From Xylocopa sonorina (taxonomy: Eukaryota; Arthropoda; Insecta; Hymenoptera; Apidae), in assembly GCF_050948175.1 (NCBI RefSeq), contig NC_135194.1, positions 16,896,533 through 16,960,532 on the forward strand: DNA of 64,000 nucleotides, in the 5' to 3' direction. Under the pieces are notes generated by a model. The model was not told where the DNA came from. It did no database searches and saw nothing but the letters and a program-made list of their open reading frames with translations. Position numbers and translations under genes: made by a program. This document shows positions 26,103-37,625 of this stretch, one piece after another. The stretch's first letter is position 1. Each line of letters starts with the position of its first letter.

Positions 26103-28067
26103 TTAAGTCGCATTACGAGACGAATGAGTCAGAGGCCGTCGGCTATCTTCGTCTGACTCGTATACAACTTCTTCGTCCGATCCATAAATGACGTCTTCGT
26201 CGGAATCGTTGATCATAGAGAATGTAGGGTTGTCCTTGGTTATAGAAGAGTCTGATATTGGCGTTAAAATAATTCGTTAATATAATACCGATTTATGAAT
26301 AGTCTTCGTATTCGCCGTCGAAATTACAAAATACTCACGTTGACCGTATACTTGTTGATATGCTGGCGCGTACACATAAGCCATTGTGTACAAGTAAAAA
26401 TTTAAAAGACCGTACAAGGCCATAAACTGTGCAGACGAACGATAATATGTGGTGAGGCGAGAAGCAAAGCTATCTTCAAAAATACCAGCTCCAAATTGGC
26501 GCGCTGTCACGCAACCACAAACCAATGAAACCACACCGGCAAGTAACGTCAGAAAACGTAACCGAAGATCTGAGAAACGAAACAGGCAGGAAAAAATAGT
26601 GTAAATGGGCGTCTAATGCGCGTCTATGCAAGGGCAAATAAGTTTGTGATCATACCAAAGTACGGCATAGATCTCAATTCGCTGTACGCCTTCAATATCA
26701 ACAGAAACAGATACGCTATATAAAATCCTCCTACCGTGAAGAAGAACACTTTGAAACCCTACAATCGTATAATTTTTCAAGTCTCAACTAAAATTGTCAG
26801 TTTCTAGACACTAAGTAATATATTCGATTAGATTAATTTACTGGAGAACGTACGAAATAGTTGGACGTGTCCAGAACGTAATTATAAGTTGGATCTTCCA
26901 ATTCTGTACAGCGCAACCATGTAGCCAGAATAAGCGCCGAGCACCATAGTAATCCGACCACCAAAACTTTTGGTAAATAAAACGTGATCAGACGTCTTTC
27001 GTTCTGTTGAAACGGTAAAATATCCTCGTATATTATGCGGAATCGATACCGCGATCGCACTTACATAACATCAGTTAAAAGGCGCTCGTACTTGTCTCAA
27101 ACCGTGATAAACGCACAACCAAAACATGAGAACTGCACAAAGGAATGTTGTCTGTAGAATTGCATCTATCATACCAGGTATCCAGGAATTTATCAAAAAT
27201 GTCATTGGGAATAATGGATCTAAAAAAGTGAAACCAATTAATCATCTGTAAACGTTTGAAAACATGTGGAAAATTCAATTTCTTAACGTCTCTTACTATT
27301 GTATAAAATCAACAAGGGAAGGAGTATAGAGATCCATTTCTGTTCTATCGACCAATCGTGTAATGGATATTTTCGAAGAGAATGTCCAAACCAGCACTAA
27401 AAATAACGTAATGTCTTCTATCGATAGTAACGCTAATGTACACGCAGATTATTATTTACCATAACTCCAAACGCAGTTAACAAGAAGATAAATCGAAACC
27501 AAATCTCAAATTCCGTAAACGCCGGATTATAATTCTTGAACTATGGGCAATGGAAGAAGCAATATATGAAGTGCGATTGTCTCAACTTTCACAAATCTTA
27601 CGATCTGATATACACACATATATATACGTATATACGTTTTATTTATATACAGTGCTTACTGACGTAGAACGTGAGCTCGCGTATGCTATAACGTTGATGG
27701 AAGCTCTCGAGTCCATGAAAACGAACAGTAATAATGTAGTAACTGTAATCGAGAAATCCAAGATGCGCAACTACTAGTTCTTCGCAAGTTTGTCTCTCGC
27801 ATTTCAAGTGTCTGGTTCTACGGGAGAAAAAGAAGGCGCGACCTAGTGATTATACGTTCGATTATACGTCGCGTAAATAATGAAACGAACCGTATCAAAC
27901 GTACCTATTGTGTCCAGTTTCCGACGATAAAACAGGTCTGAGTTTACGATCAATGGCAATACCATCTATGGAGATGCTTATTTGAAAACTTTTATCGTAC
28001 CTTTCATCTGTAAAATTTCAAGTAAACCAAGATTAATCACAATAAGTCTGTCAGAGAGTTAAATGCA

Positions 28068-28111
<44 letters not shown>

Positions 28112-28675
28112 CTTTTATCGTGTCTCATCTGTATCACCATCGTTATTAGATGTCAGTAACTTTGCTATGACCCATAATTGTTGACTGTATGCGGATAACA
28201 GAGGCGTTTTCATAACAAACGGACCAGTGGCAATTTCGCTGCTGTTTAATTGAGCTCTCTGTTCGCTTGTACAAGTAATAGGAGGACCTGAGTAATGATA
28301 GGAGAAAAATATCATCTTGGTCATCGTTCTTTTTCTGACGATTATGTTCGCTTACCTGCAAGTCCGATAAATACCGCCAATCCAAAGCAGGCAAAAAATG
28401 CGACAAATACCATGACAAATTCTCTCTTATGCATAGAATACAGTCTCATCTGAACAGATCTAAGAAAGGAAAATAATATTACAATATAACGCACTCTTAG
28501 CAATGTACGTGGTGTTTATTGCGTACCTTTCGCATCGATCATGATGATAGGCAGGTGCAATGTATTTGTTAAATTCACTGAAGAGATCGCTGAACTGTGA
28601 AAGCACGTTTCTCACTCGAAGATTCCATCCTGCGGAAGGAAGGTGGTACGAATATCCTAATCCAGGCCCATCCAT
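26103..28675 (-). CDS. TMEM181: TMEM181 homologue, GOLD-domain seven-transmembrane protein
   Basis: 533 residues from twelve minus-strand exons: 28675-28527, 28459-28356, 28287-28138, 28007-27905, 27817-27664, 27540-27460, 27396-27297, 27219-27092, 27003-26854, 26758-26656, 26569-26339, 26251-26103; in frame. Exon 2 gives the cytosolic/TM1 start (MRLYSMHKREFVMVFVAFF). Exons 3-6 form the extracellular beta-rich domain with CERQTCEELVVAHLGFLDYS. Exons 6-11 carry the 7-TM core (NPAFTEFEIWFRF, EQKWISILLPLLILYN, LINSWIPGM, FYLPKVLVVGLLW, YGLLNFYLYTMAYVYAP). The acidic tail NPTFSMINDSDEDVIYGSDEE is typical. TMEM181 is related to Wntless/GPR180-type proteins; its exact role is poorly known. Intron 3 carries a 34-base A tract on the sense strand. 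Confidence 0.93.
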
Positions 28676-29601
28676 TTTTACGCGAAGCCTATTATATCGC
28701 GTAGATGTTTTCATTCTCGTCGACAACACATGTTTTCATTCTTAAAAATATTTTTACCGATACTCGTGCGTATGCAATATCTTTTCTTCTTTCACTGACT
28801 GTTCAATCCGACGACATACGTGTATGCAGATGCCGAAACACTGTAGTACGAACGGACCACGTGTTAAACGATAACGTTGCAGTCTATATCTTTTTCGTAC
28901 GATTAAATCTCAACTATGAACATGGTTGGTATTCGATGAACAAAAATACACGTAACGGACATACATATATATTACTCGTGTACGTAAAAATACTGTTACC
29001 TTTCCATTAAGTAACGATTTCCTCGACTGATTTTCGTACACTTTCGCGATATTCACTGCAATGGACTCGTCGCATTAAATTGTCGCAAACATTTAAAACG
29101 GAACACTTGTTGCTAAACACAGTTTTTTGGTTTAAAAACAATCGGATTCGAAAAATTTAACACGATGGCTACCGAAAACATTCTGTTCGCAACGACGCAC
29201 GGAACAAAAGCGGCAGACATCGTGACGCGCACTATTGATTTTTGCTACCGCCATGAGAAGACGCTACGACAGCAGTTTTATTCTATCACTTCTATCTCAA
29301 CGGTAGGGAAATACAATTGGTGATTCCTTACGATTATTAAAAATTGTATAAACTGTACACGACAATATTCAGAGCATTAGAGTACTTTTTCTCTCTCCTC
29401 CCCTGTACGTATGTATGTTTAAAAGTTCGTTTCTTTATTATGCAACGAGTAAATAAATTTCCAATTTTATATATTATCAATGGTACGGTAAATGTGAAAA
29501 TATGTACGAAAATATATACGAAACAAATCTATATGTACATGTAATATGAAATACAAATACAAGTGTAAGGATAAGTTGTTTTGTAAAAAGGTCGTTGAAA
29601 T
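28676..29601. other. Spacer between CDC40 3' end and TMEM181 start
   Basis: 926 bp. Only short unsupported ORFs. Presumed TMEM181 promoter near 28676-29200 and CDC40 3' UTR toward 29600. Confidence 0.5.
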
Positions 29602-31913
29602 TTAATCCCAATACTTTATTTTTCCGTCCCAACCAGCTGTAGCGAGTCTCGAAGGCTCGTGAGGATGCCACAATACATCGATGCACACACCGTCGTGCGC
29701 TTTCCATTTTTTGTACAATTTTGTCGTTTTCCAATCCCAAATATAGCATTTTCCATCCGCATCTCCCGATACGAGATAGCTTCGAAGAAACGAAACAATT
29801 AAATAATTTACAACGGTTAACGCGTACAAATTTTCTTCTTACCTCATGTCGGGAGAGAAATCCAAACCGCACGCGTATCCGGCAACCATATGTCCCGTGA
29901 ATGTCTTCTTACGATTCATTTTAAACCTGTTCAATGCAGAGAATATCACTATTTTATTATCCATACTTTGACACGCGAGCCACTTTTGATTCGGAGAAGG
30001 TGTAACCGCTGGCATAGAATGCATCGATGGATCGGCTATGTATTTCATGTCAACTGGTATATCCCATTCCCAAACTCGCAGACTTTTATCATCCGATGTT
30101 GTTACGAATCTTCGATTTTCATCTACAAACGTTATCGTGTTCACAGCTCCTAAATGCCTGTCATACTCTTGCGTTATTTCACCAGAACGGACATCCCACT
30201 GCAACCAGTTTAGACAGTTCGTCGTTTGTAAAAGTTGCCAAGAAATTCAGTTGAAATTCTATAAACATCTGAATATACCAAGATCGCTACTCACGCAGAT
30301 AATCTTTTTGTCGCTGGTACCTGCTACAAACAGATGCTGTTTATCCGAATCGGGATTAAATTTAACACAATATGGGATTTTCCTGCTTGTAAATCGACTA
30401 ATACAAGCTCCCGTTTCCGTATCCCACAATTTTACGTAACGGTCGTACCCAGCGGACAAAAATCTCTTTCCATCATTATCGAAACTTATGTCCCTGACAG
30501 CTTGACGATGCCCATAATACGTTCGAATGCATCTTCTGTCTTTGTAAACCTCCCACAGCTATACTTAAAATCATACGATACCGTCTCGTTTCCGTTGCCA
30601 TCGCGTTCCATACAAATCTATACGTGTACATGTACGTATACATAAATATATGTATATATATATATATATACCTACCTTCACTCTGCAATCCATACTGCAG
30701 GAAAGTAGCAAATGCGCTGTACGTGGGAACCATCTGATCTGCGATATGCCCTTGGTATGTCCTTCCCATGTATGAATTTGTGCTTTCGGCAGGAAACATC
30801 TGTCGGGCGGTGATTCCGATTTTAAGTTGACTCCAACGTCCTGAGGTGCGTGCAAAAACGATCTGCCTTGATAGTCCACGCTATCTTTAACTGAAAAAAT
30901 GTATTCAACGCTTACACCCTTTTTCTTGTTTATTAGATCATTCTTATACGCTTTGAAAGCCACAACTTGATTTTACTGTGTAACACTGTTTTCTCCTCGA
31001 GCGGTTTCTCTTCCATCGGTTTCCCTCTCTTATTTCTCTTTGCTAAGATTTCTTGCAATTCTGCGGCTTCCTCTTCCGTCGGTTTAATAACTCGTTTTTC
31101 GTCTATGTATCCACCCCATGGGCCCAAAAATCCTTCGACATCAGCGGGATTATCATTTCTGTGACGCTTCCTTTTGTCAGAAGCCCTCAGCGTTGTACTT
31201 TCGAATACCGTTTTACCACCAGACTCCTCGGCTGCATCTTTCGCCCCGATAATGGTTCTACCCTCTTCCGCGCTACCATCCACAGTTGGGTCTAACGCAT
31301 ATCCTATAACACGATGTGTTTAGCATAACCATACCATCCATGTCTTACACGTTTTCTCTTACGATTTACTATGCGCGCATCACTATTATATACACGTACC
31401 ATAACTGGCAAAAGTTCTTCTTTGATTTTCAAACTGAAACTCGCTTATATGAGCTTTCTCGACGTATCCAGAAAGCATATTTTTCGCAGCGCGTTGTTGC
31501 TGCGTTTTAAATGGATTTTCTGGTCCGACATCGGGGGCAAATAGTTCTTCGTACCTAGGATTGTGCATCACTTCTTTCACAGTTGAATCCACGTGATTCA
31601 AGCATAACTCGGTCCCCTATAGATACAAACAAATAGAATCAATAGAATCGAATACAATAAATATCGTTAGTCGAAATAAATCGATCGAAAATGATTAATT
31701 ATTCACGCCGGTGATTACCGTCGGTATTACTTCCGGCGCAGAACAGATTTCCATATTTACAGACGCGACCAATTTTTCCGACAGACAACGTCGTTTAACG
31801 TCGGTTGAGTTAACAGAGTCCACGGTGCGGTTAACCTCGCGCCTCTTGTTTTCAGTTTCACTTTCAGATCCGCTGTTATCGTCGCTGCTACCATAATCTT
31901 TCAAAGCGAACAT
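29602..31913 (-). CDS. CDC40: Pre-mRNA-processing factor 17 (CDC40/PRP17), WD40 splicing factor
   Basis: 587 residues from seven minus-strand exons: 31913-31707, 31616-31400, 31303-30977, 30890-30676, 30558-30295, 30198-29843, 29779-29602; in frame and close to the human length (579). PRP17 acts in the second step of splicing. The N-terminal part has the conserved NPRYEELFAPDVGPENPF and VEGFLGPWGGYIDE segments. The C-terminal half is a WD40 propeller, visible as repeated GH...WD blocks (HTWEGHTKGISQIRWFP, YYGHRQAVRDISFD, KLWDTETGACI, WDVRSGEITQEYDRH, VWEWDIPVDMKYI, GKCYIWDWKTTKLYKKW), ending in KIKYWD. Divergent from BABAM1. Confidence 0.95.
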
Positions 31914-32460
31914 ACTTTTTTATATTATACCACGAATAACGATAACGCGTTAATCAAATTGATTGTTCGCTTCTTGTTCTACTACATTCGTCATTAATAA
32001 CACTTATTTACATAAACATTTATCTTAGCGTACGACGAGGAACAGTTAAAACGTTAGACGATTAAAATCGAGTTCACGCAGCGTCCTCTGTCTCCAGACG
32101 CAGCGCAACACCGAGCAGCGGCAATGCTTTTTCTCGTTTACACTGTCGTACTATGTATCTCTAGTCTCTATCGGAAGAGATTGCAAATCCATATGCGCGT
32201 AAACTAGTCGATTTATGTTTGGGGGACACGTATCCTTTGGTGACTATTTCGTGGTATTTAACTTGCGGGACGAGGGAAAGTTAGAGTTACACTGCTCCTC
32301 CAAGACGGCTCTGGACAGAGAAAGAAGTGCGGTGGTGTGTAGAGTAACCCGTTTAGTTGCAGGGAAATTGCAATCGTTAATCGTTAAGGAATGATCATTG
32401 TTTAACAGATTCGTTCGTTCACCTACACACGTGCGTGTATTAACCTATCTCGGATTGAGA
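31914..32460. promoter_or_regulatory. Shared divergent promoter region CDC40/BABAM1
   Basis: 547 bp between divergent start codons. A TTTAACAG acceptor-like site at about 32401-32408 before the BABAM1 ATG suggests a 5' UTR intron. An upstream ATG at 32391 is out of frame with BABAM1. Confidence 0.5.
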
Positions 32461-33276
32461 ATGAGTAACACCGATGAAGCCTCGAGTTTAATACCGGAAC
32501 GAAGGTTGTCCTGTTCCGATGAGAATAGTACGTTGACGCCAAATATCTTGGGAATTAACTTGCCGGAGAAAATTTTATTCGTCATCGATACGGCAAGAGA
32601 GAAAAATTGTACACCTTTTAAACTTTCTACGGGCGCTAACTATACGCCGTTGTTTATGATCAAACGAATTATCGAATGTTTTGTTTGCATTAAATCTATC
32701 ATTCAGCACAGCCACGAGTACGCATTAATGATTTTGAACTCTCACAATGCTCAGTGGATTTGCGATTTTACTAATAACACCAACAGCATTGTCAACCATT
32801 TGAATCTCATCAACGACGACGTGCTAGAGGAAGATAAAAGATCTTATGATCTTGGACAGTTGTTCGATAAAATACAACAGAAGTTGCATTTACCAACTAA
32901 CAAGCGCGACGTTACGGTTCCAACATTCGTCGTCAGAGTTATTTTAGTCTATTCACGTTCCAATGCTGTACCAAAGTTTCAAACCGGTAAAGGATCACTG
33001 GATGCTCTTACAAAAAATCCATATTTTTTCCTAGATGTATTATACGTACACGAACCACCCTGCCTGGAAAATGTATGCGAAGAAATTTATTCCGAAATAG
33101 CAACACTGGACACCACAAATTTTTCATACATATTAGAGGTAGGACGGAACGCAGCCAAATTACACGATAACATGGCCAAGCTATTGGCACATCCACTGCA
33201 AAGGCCGCCTCAAAAAGATATGTGCTATTCCATTTATCCGTCCTCCTCGTCTCAAGAAATGTATAATAATGTTTAG
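32461..33276 (+). CDS. BABAM1: BRISC and BRCA1-A complex member 1 (MERIT40)
   Basis: 271 residues, single exon. MERIT40 is the vWA-like scaffold of the K63 deubiquitinase complexes BRCA1-A and BRISC. Seen: LPEKILFVIDTARE (vWA first strand, with the family's altered metal site), SHEYALMILNSHNAQWICDFT, TFVVRVILVYSRSNAVPKF, PYFFLDVLYVHE and the conserved end HDNMAKLLAHPLQRPPQ. The ATG at 32461 (MSNTDEASS) is the first in-frame methionine; the frame extends upstream to a TTG at 32398 through a likely splice acceptor. Confidence 0.94.
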   Translation: MSNTDEASSLIPERRLSCSDENSTLTPNILGINLPEKILFVIDTAREKNCTPFKLSTGANYTPLFMIKRIIECFVCIKSIIQHSHEYALMILNSHNAQWICDFTNNTNSIVNHLNLINDDVLEEDKRSYDLGQLFDKIQQKLHLPTNKRDVTVPTFVVRVILVYSRSNAVPKFQTGKGSLDALTKNPYFFLDVLYVHEPPCLENVCEEIYSEIATLDTTNFSYILEVGRNAAKLHDNMAKLLAHPLQRPPQKDMCYSIYPSSSSQEMYNNV

Positions 33277-34296
33277 CTTCGCGTGTGGTCGCGCACGTCC
33301 GACCTCTTTGCCCCTTGTATAGGTTAAGCAGAAATAAATATTCGTACAAGTTTGTGATTACGATCAGAGTAGACGTTATAACTGTATGTTTCATAAACGT
33401 TTGAAAACGTGTACGGATCGTTACGTTTATTCTTTCAAGGCAGTACCCTTCACGAGTGTAAGCCGGATGCGGGTTGAGAGTACATTGAGAAATGTGTACA
33501 CGCCCCACGTATAGTGTAAGACAACTTTATCAAGTAATTATACACGCGTTCAATGTTCTCCCGTTCTCTTTCGATTTATAATTAATTGTGAATTATATTT
33601 CAAAGCGGTACATCCGCGTGATCGTGATACAATCCTCGCAAATCGAGTGAGAGGCTGAACTGCTTACGAGAGAAAACGATGCGTCGGAGCAGGGAGGAAG
33701 AGATTTCATTTGCTGCAAAATTCTCTAATTATTTACAGTAGAATGTTACGACACGAGAACATACCGAACTTAATACCAAAACCGATCTTGTTCCAAATAA
33801 AATAATATTGCAACAAAGTGTCGAGGAAGCAATTACCTTACAACAAATTACCATAAATGAACGTTAGAAAATTGTGATGAAAGCCAGTTATTTCGACTGC
33901 CTCGATAAGCAGATAGAATTCGTTCGGAATTCACTCGCATAATATCCCACATGTTCGCCTCTTATATGCATGTATTATAAAATAGTCTATACGATTCGAC
34001 AACGTTCAAATCTTAATAAATTATCCCTATAGTAATCGTATCACAGCGAGAGAGAATAGTATATATATATATATATATATATATAGTAATAAATTAAAAC
34101 TATGTACAATCGAAATTAGGCAAGAACGCAAATGTACGTTTCTCTCTTTTCTTCAAAAAATAATCCATTGTTACTCGCATGTAACCACGCGTGTACAGAT
34201 TCGATGGCAGAAAATTCAAATACTAAACGTTGATATAAAATTTTGACCGTTACAGATACGTCCAGCAGTCAGCGTTTAATGAATACGAGAGTTGCG
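33277..34296. other. Convergent intergenic region BABAM1/laccase
   Basis: About 1 kb between convergent genes, with a (TA)n run at about 34061-34084. No gene is supported; a 166-codon minus frame (33508-33008) overlaps BABAM1 antisense and is a shadow. Confidence 0.5.
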
Positions 34297-37200
34297 TTAG
34301 AGGAATTTCTCGTCGATAAGCACGAGCAAACAACAGAGAATCGACAACCACGAAATGGCTGAGATGCTGGTCGAAGACGAAACTTGCACCGTTCTTAGAA
34401 TTAGCGGTAACAATTTTACGAGCCGCGCAATACTATTTTCAGTTTTGTCCCTCGTAACGCTCCAAGTTTCCTGGTTCGAGTTCTTCGTCACGTTCACGGC
34501 AGTCTGTTCGCGATGTATCCCTTCCGGTTGCCAATTGCCGCAAACGGGAAAATTACGTGGTACCGGTACCATATCTTCGTGTTCGCCAACTTTAAAAATC
34601 AACGACATTCCGACTTCCGCATGAAATTCGATGTGGCAGTGAAACAACCAATAACCTGAAAAAGTATACAGATTAAAGTAACAAAGTGAGTAAAACTCGT
34701 AGGGAACCCTATCTGCCGTATACTTGTATGAACACACACCCGGATTCTTTGCATGGAACCGTACTATGGTAAACCCGCCATCCGGTACCGTTACGGTGTC
34801 TTTTAACGGTGCACGATCGAGATTTCTCCGTATATTCCCTTTTTCGTCCAATGCCTTTACGCGTTGAACAGTGACATTTTTACCGACCCTTTCCATCGCA
34901 ATTACGCGAAACTGATATCCGTGAAGGTGGAACGGGTGATTCGCGTCATAAGCGAAACCTAAGAAACACAACAAAGTAACGGTAAGTAAACTCGCGTTCG
35001 ATCCGAACGAGAGGAGGTGATTAAAAAATAATCGGCAAACCTTCATCCACCAACACAATTTCCACTACACTGTCGAGTTTCACTCGAAGCACGTGAGTGC
35101 AAGCGCAGTAGTTTCGCTCGCAGTCCTGTACAGTGCTCGCGTTACAAAATCGATCGGGATCGATGAAATCCCTTTGAGATAACAAAGGCACGGATGGCAA
35201 TTTCATCGAAATGTGATTCAACTGAGGTAGAAGTACTCGCTTCGTCGCCTTGACTAAAAACGATATCACATTCACGTACGAACAAAATAAGCAACGAAAT
35301 AAGAAACAACGTTACTTACTTGCAAGTAACCTATTCCCTACCTTCGTTGAATCCGTACAGATTTGCCCGATGAAAATGAGGATTGTCCTTCTTGTAAAAA
35401 TCGTAAGACACATAAAACTGATAATCCGGTTCTTCGGTGTTCGATTTGTCGTTCGCGTCCATGGCTCTTAACAAAGGCATGCTGATGCTTCCATTCGTTT
35501 CCATACCCTCGTTTAAAGCATTCACTCGCTGAAAGATGTCGAAACAAGCTGCGGGTATTACACGCGTGCATGCATACCTACTTACCCGCCAATCGATCAA
35601 TTCCGATATACCGACACCAACACACCTGTTTAATCGAATCATTCGATGGTTTACGTTCATACGTGACCACGCCGTTAGGATCTTCATCGGTTGCACCTTC
35701 GTATCGTAATATAGCTACTTGATACGCTTTGGTGAATCTTTCGTCGCAATCCATTAATCCGCGAAATCGAATCCAATAATTGTCTGGGTTTCGATTCGTT
35801 TCAACGACAAAATCGAATCTTTCTCCAGCATAGCTCACCAAAGATTCCGCTGGAATTATCCATTTCTGCTGTTAACGAATCGTTTCATTTCCTGATCAAA
35901 CCTGATCTCTTTCATCTATCTGTGTACACGTACCTTCGACAGGTTCGATGTCCCGCCCGTCCGTACTAATTACACGTATAGTATGATTATCGATGGACAA
36001 TTCGATCGGACAGTTTAAAAACTCGGCGTTGATCAATCTGAACCTGTGTCTTGCATTCTGAAAACGGAACGTCGTCGCATTGTACATTGTACGAATAGTT
36101 TAAGCGTGTTTCTCTATCTACGCCCGTCGATTAACGTTACCTGCTTAACGGTAAACGTGGCGATCGGCATTACAACGGTGGACGCGGTCCTCCTATTTTG
36201 ATTAATCGCGAAACGACCTAGACCGTTTACCAACAAATTTGGTGGTTTATTATCTCCTCCTGCGTGATGGTGACTTAAAAATTTATCTATTCCCAATTGA
36301 TGGGTCCAATCCGTGATCAGAACAGTATGTTCGTCGATGTCGTATAAAACATTGTGCCAATTCATCTTCGGAGGCACGCGTACGATCAATGCACCGAAAA
36401 CACCGTCGCCCCGTTGAAACCCTAAAATCACCAACGTTAAACGAACTGGCCAAAGTATTTTATGAAAATGTACAACGTCCACGATTGTTCTCCTCCCACC
36501 TAGATGAGAATGCCAAAAATGCGTTCCGGCCTCCGTAGCGACGTAATCGTAACGGAATGTAGAACCTGGTGAAATCGGACATTGCGACACATAGGGTACA
36601 CCATCCATGTACGGCGTGTTAACGTGATGTTGACCGTGCCAGTGCATCGTAGTGCTCTCGGAATGCAGCAAATTTACCACGTCGACTATTATCCGGTCTC
36701 CTTGGCACACCTTTCATCGAGGAAATAGAGTCATACGTACGATTAAATATGTTCCGATCTAATCGTGGAAACGAACGGAGAAAATCTGCAGTCTACAATC
36801 TTTCGAAAAAATGGCGAACATCGACGAAGCGCGTGGCAAAACGCGTGGCACCCGACGGTTAAAGGGACCTTCTCATCGGTCGCCGCGGTTTCTACAGTCC
36901 CATATAGAACGATATTGTAGACGATATTATAAACGAGGACGATAGATCTTATAGGACTTGGGACAATAGACTGGTATTGTTTAACGATCGAACGGAGTCG
37001 AGTAAATTTTCGCCTCGTTCGAATTGGCGAGTTTTACGCGTTAAATCTCGAAGAGGGAAACAGTCGAGAGAAAGAATTGAAACGTGGAAGATCTCACAAA
37101 ATTACTCGTCCATTAACTTTCATTTCTTTTCGTCTTTTCTTTCACGGTTTTTTTTTTCTTTTAACGTTATTTAACTACTTACTACCAGATGTATCGTATG

Positions 37201-37625
37201 TATGTACCTCGATGGGCGGTCCAGGCATTTGTCGGTTAACTACCAGAATCGATCTCTCGATACCATCTGCTGGAATACAGTGTTCACGAAAGCAATCCGT
37301 GATGTTGAACGGACAATCGTAGCACGCTTTACTCATCGTGTGATAAGCTTCTAACTTAAAGACATAACGACATTCCATCGGCGGTGCCTCATCGATGCAA
37401 GTTCGTCGGCAGGGGTGTCTCGTCCAATCTAATTCGTCCGCTATCTCCGGATCTATGTCCTCGAAATCCAAGTTATCACGCGCCGTTCCTATGGTTCCTA
37501 AGATGACAAAGTTCGTTCTTACTAATAATATTATACTATTCGTTTCTCTTACGCTTACCCGACGGAGAACTGTGAAACAGGAAAGGAAGTTCTATTAGAA
37601 ATAAAATCACTTTTCGATAGGTCAT
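34297..37625 (-). CDS. Laccase-type multicopper oxidase
   Basis: 724 residues from ten minus-strand exons: 37625-37559, 37497-37208, 36710-36500, 36421-36141, 36057-35934, 35849-35626, 35528-35342, 35253-35041, 34958-34740, 34655-34297; in frame. It starts with a likely signal peptide (MTYRKVILFLIELPFLF), then the insect-laccase cysteine region (HPCRRTC, SKACYDCPFNITDC). Copper motifs are present: HWHG (about residue 142), HFWHSH (about 186), HPFHLHG (about 540) and HCHIEFH (about 611). The C-terminus is hydrophobic (SWLSILCCLLVLI then DEKFL), suggesting a membrane or GPI anchor. Insect laccases oxidise phenols, as in cuticle tanning. Differences in the cysteine region from the tanning enzyme Laccase-2 suggest a paralogue, so no symbol is given. 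For exon 6 the acceptor giving VEAESLVSYAGERF was chosen over an upstream one. Confidence 0.93.
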
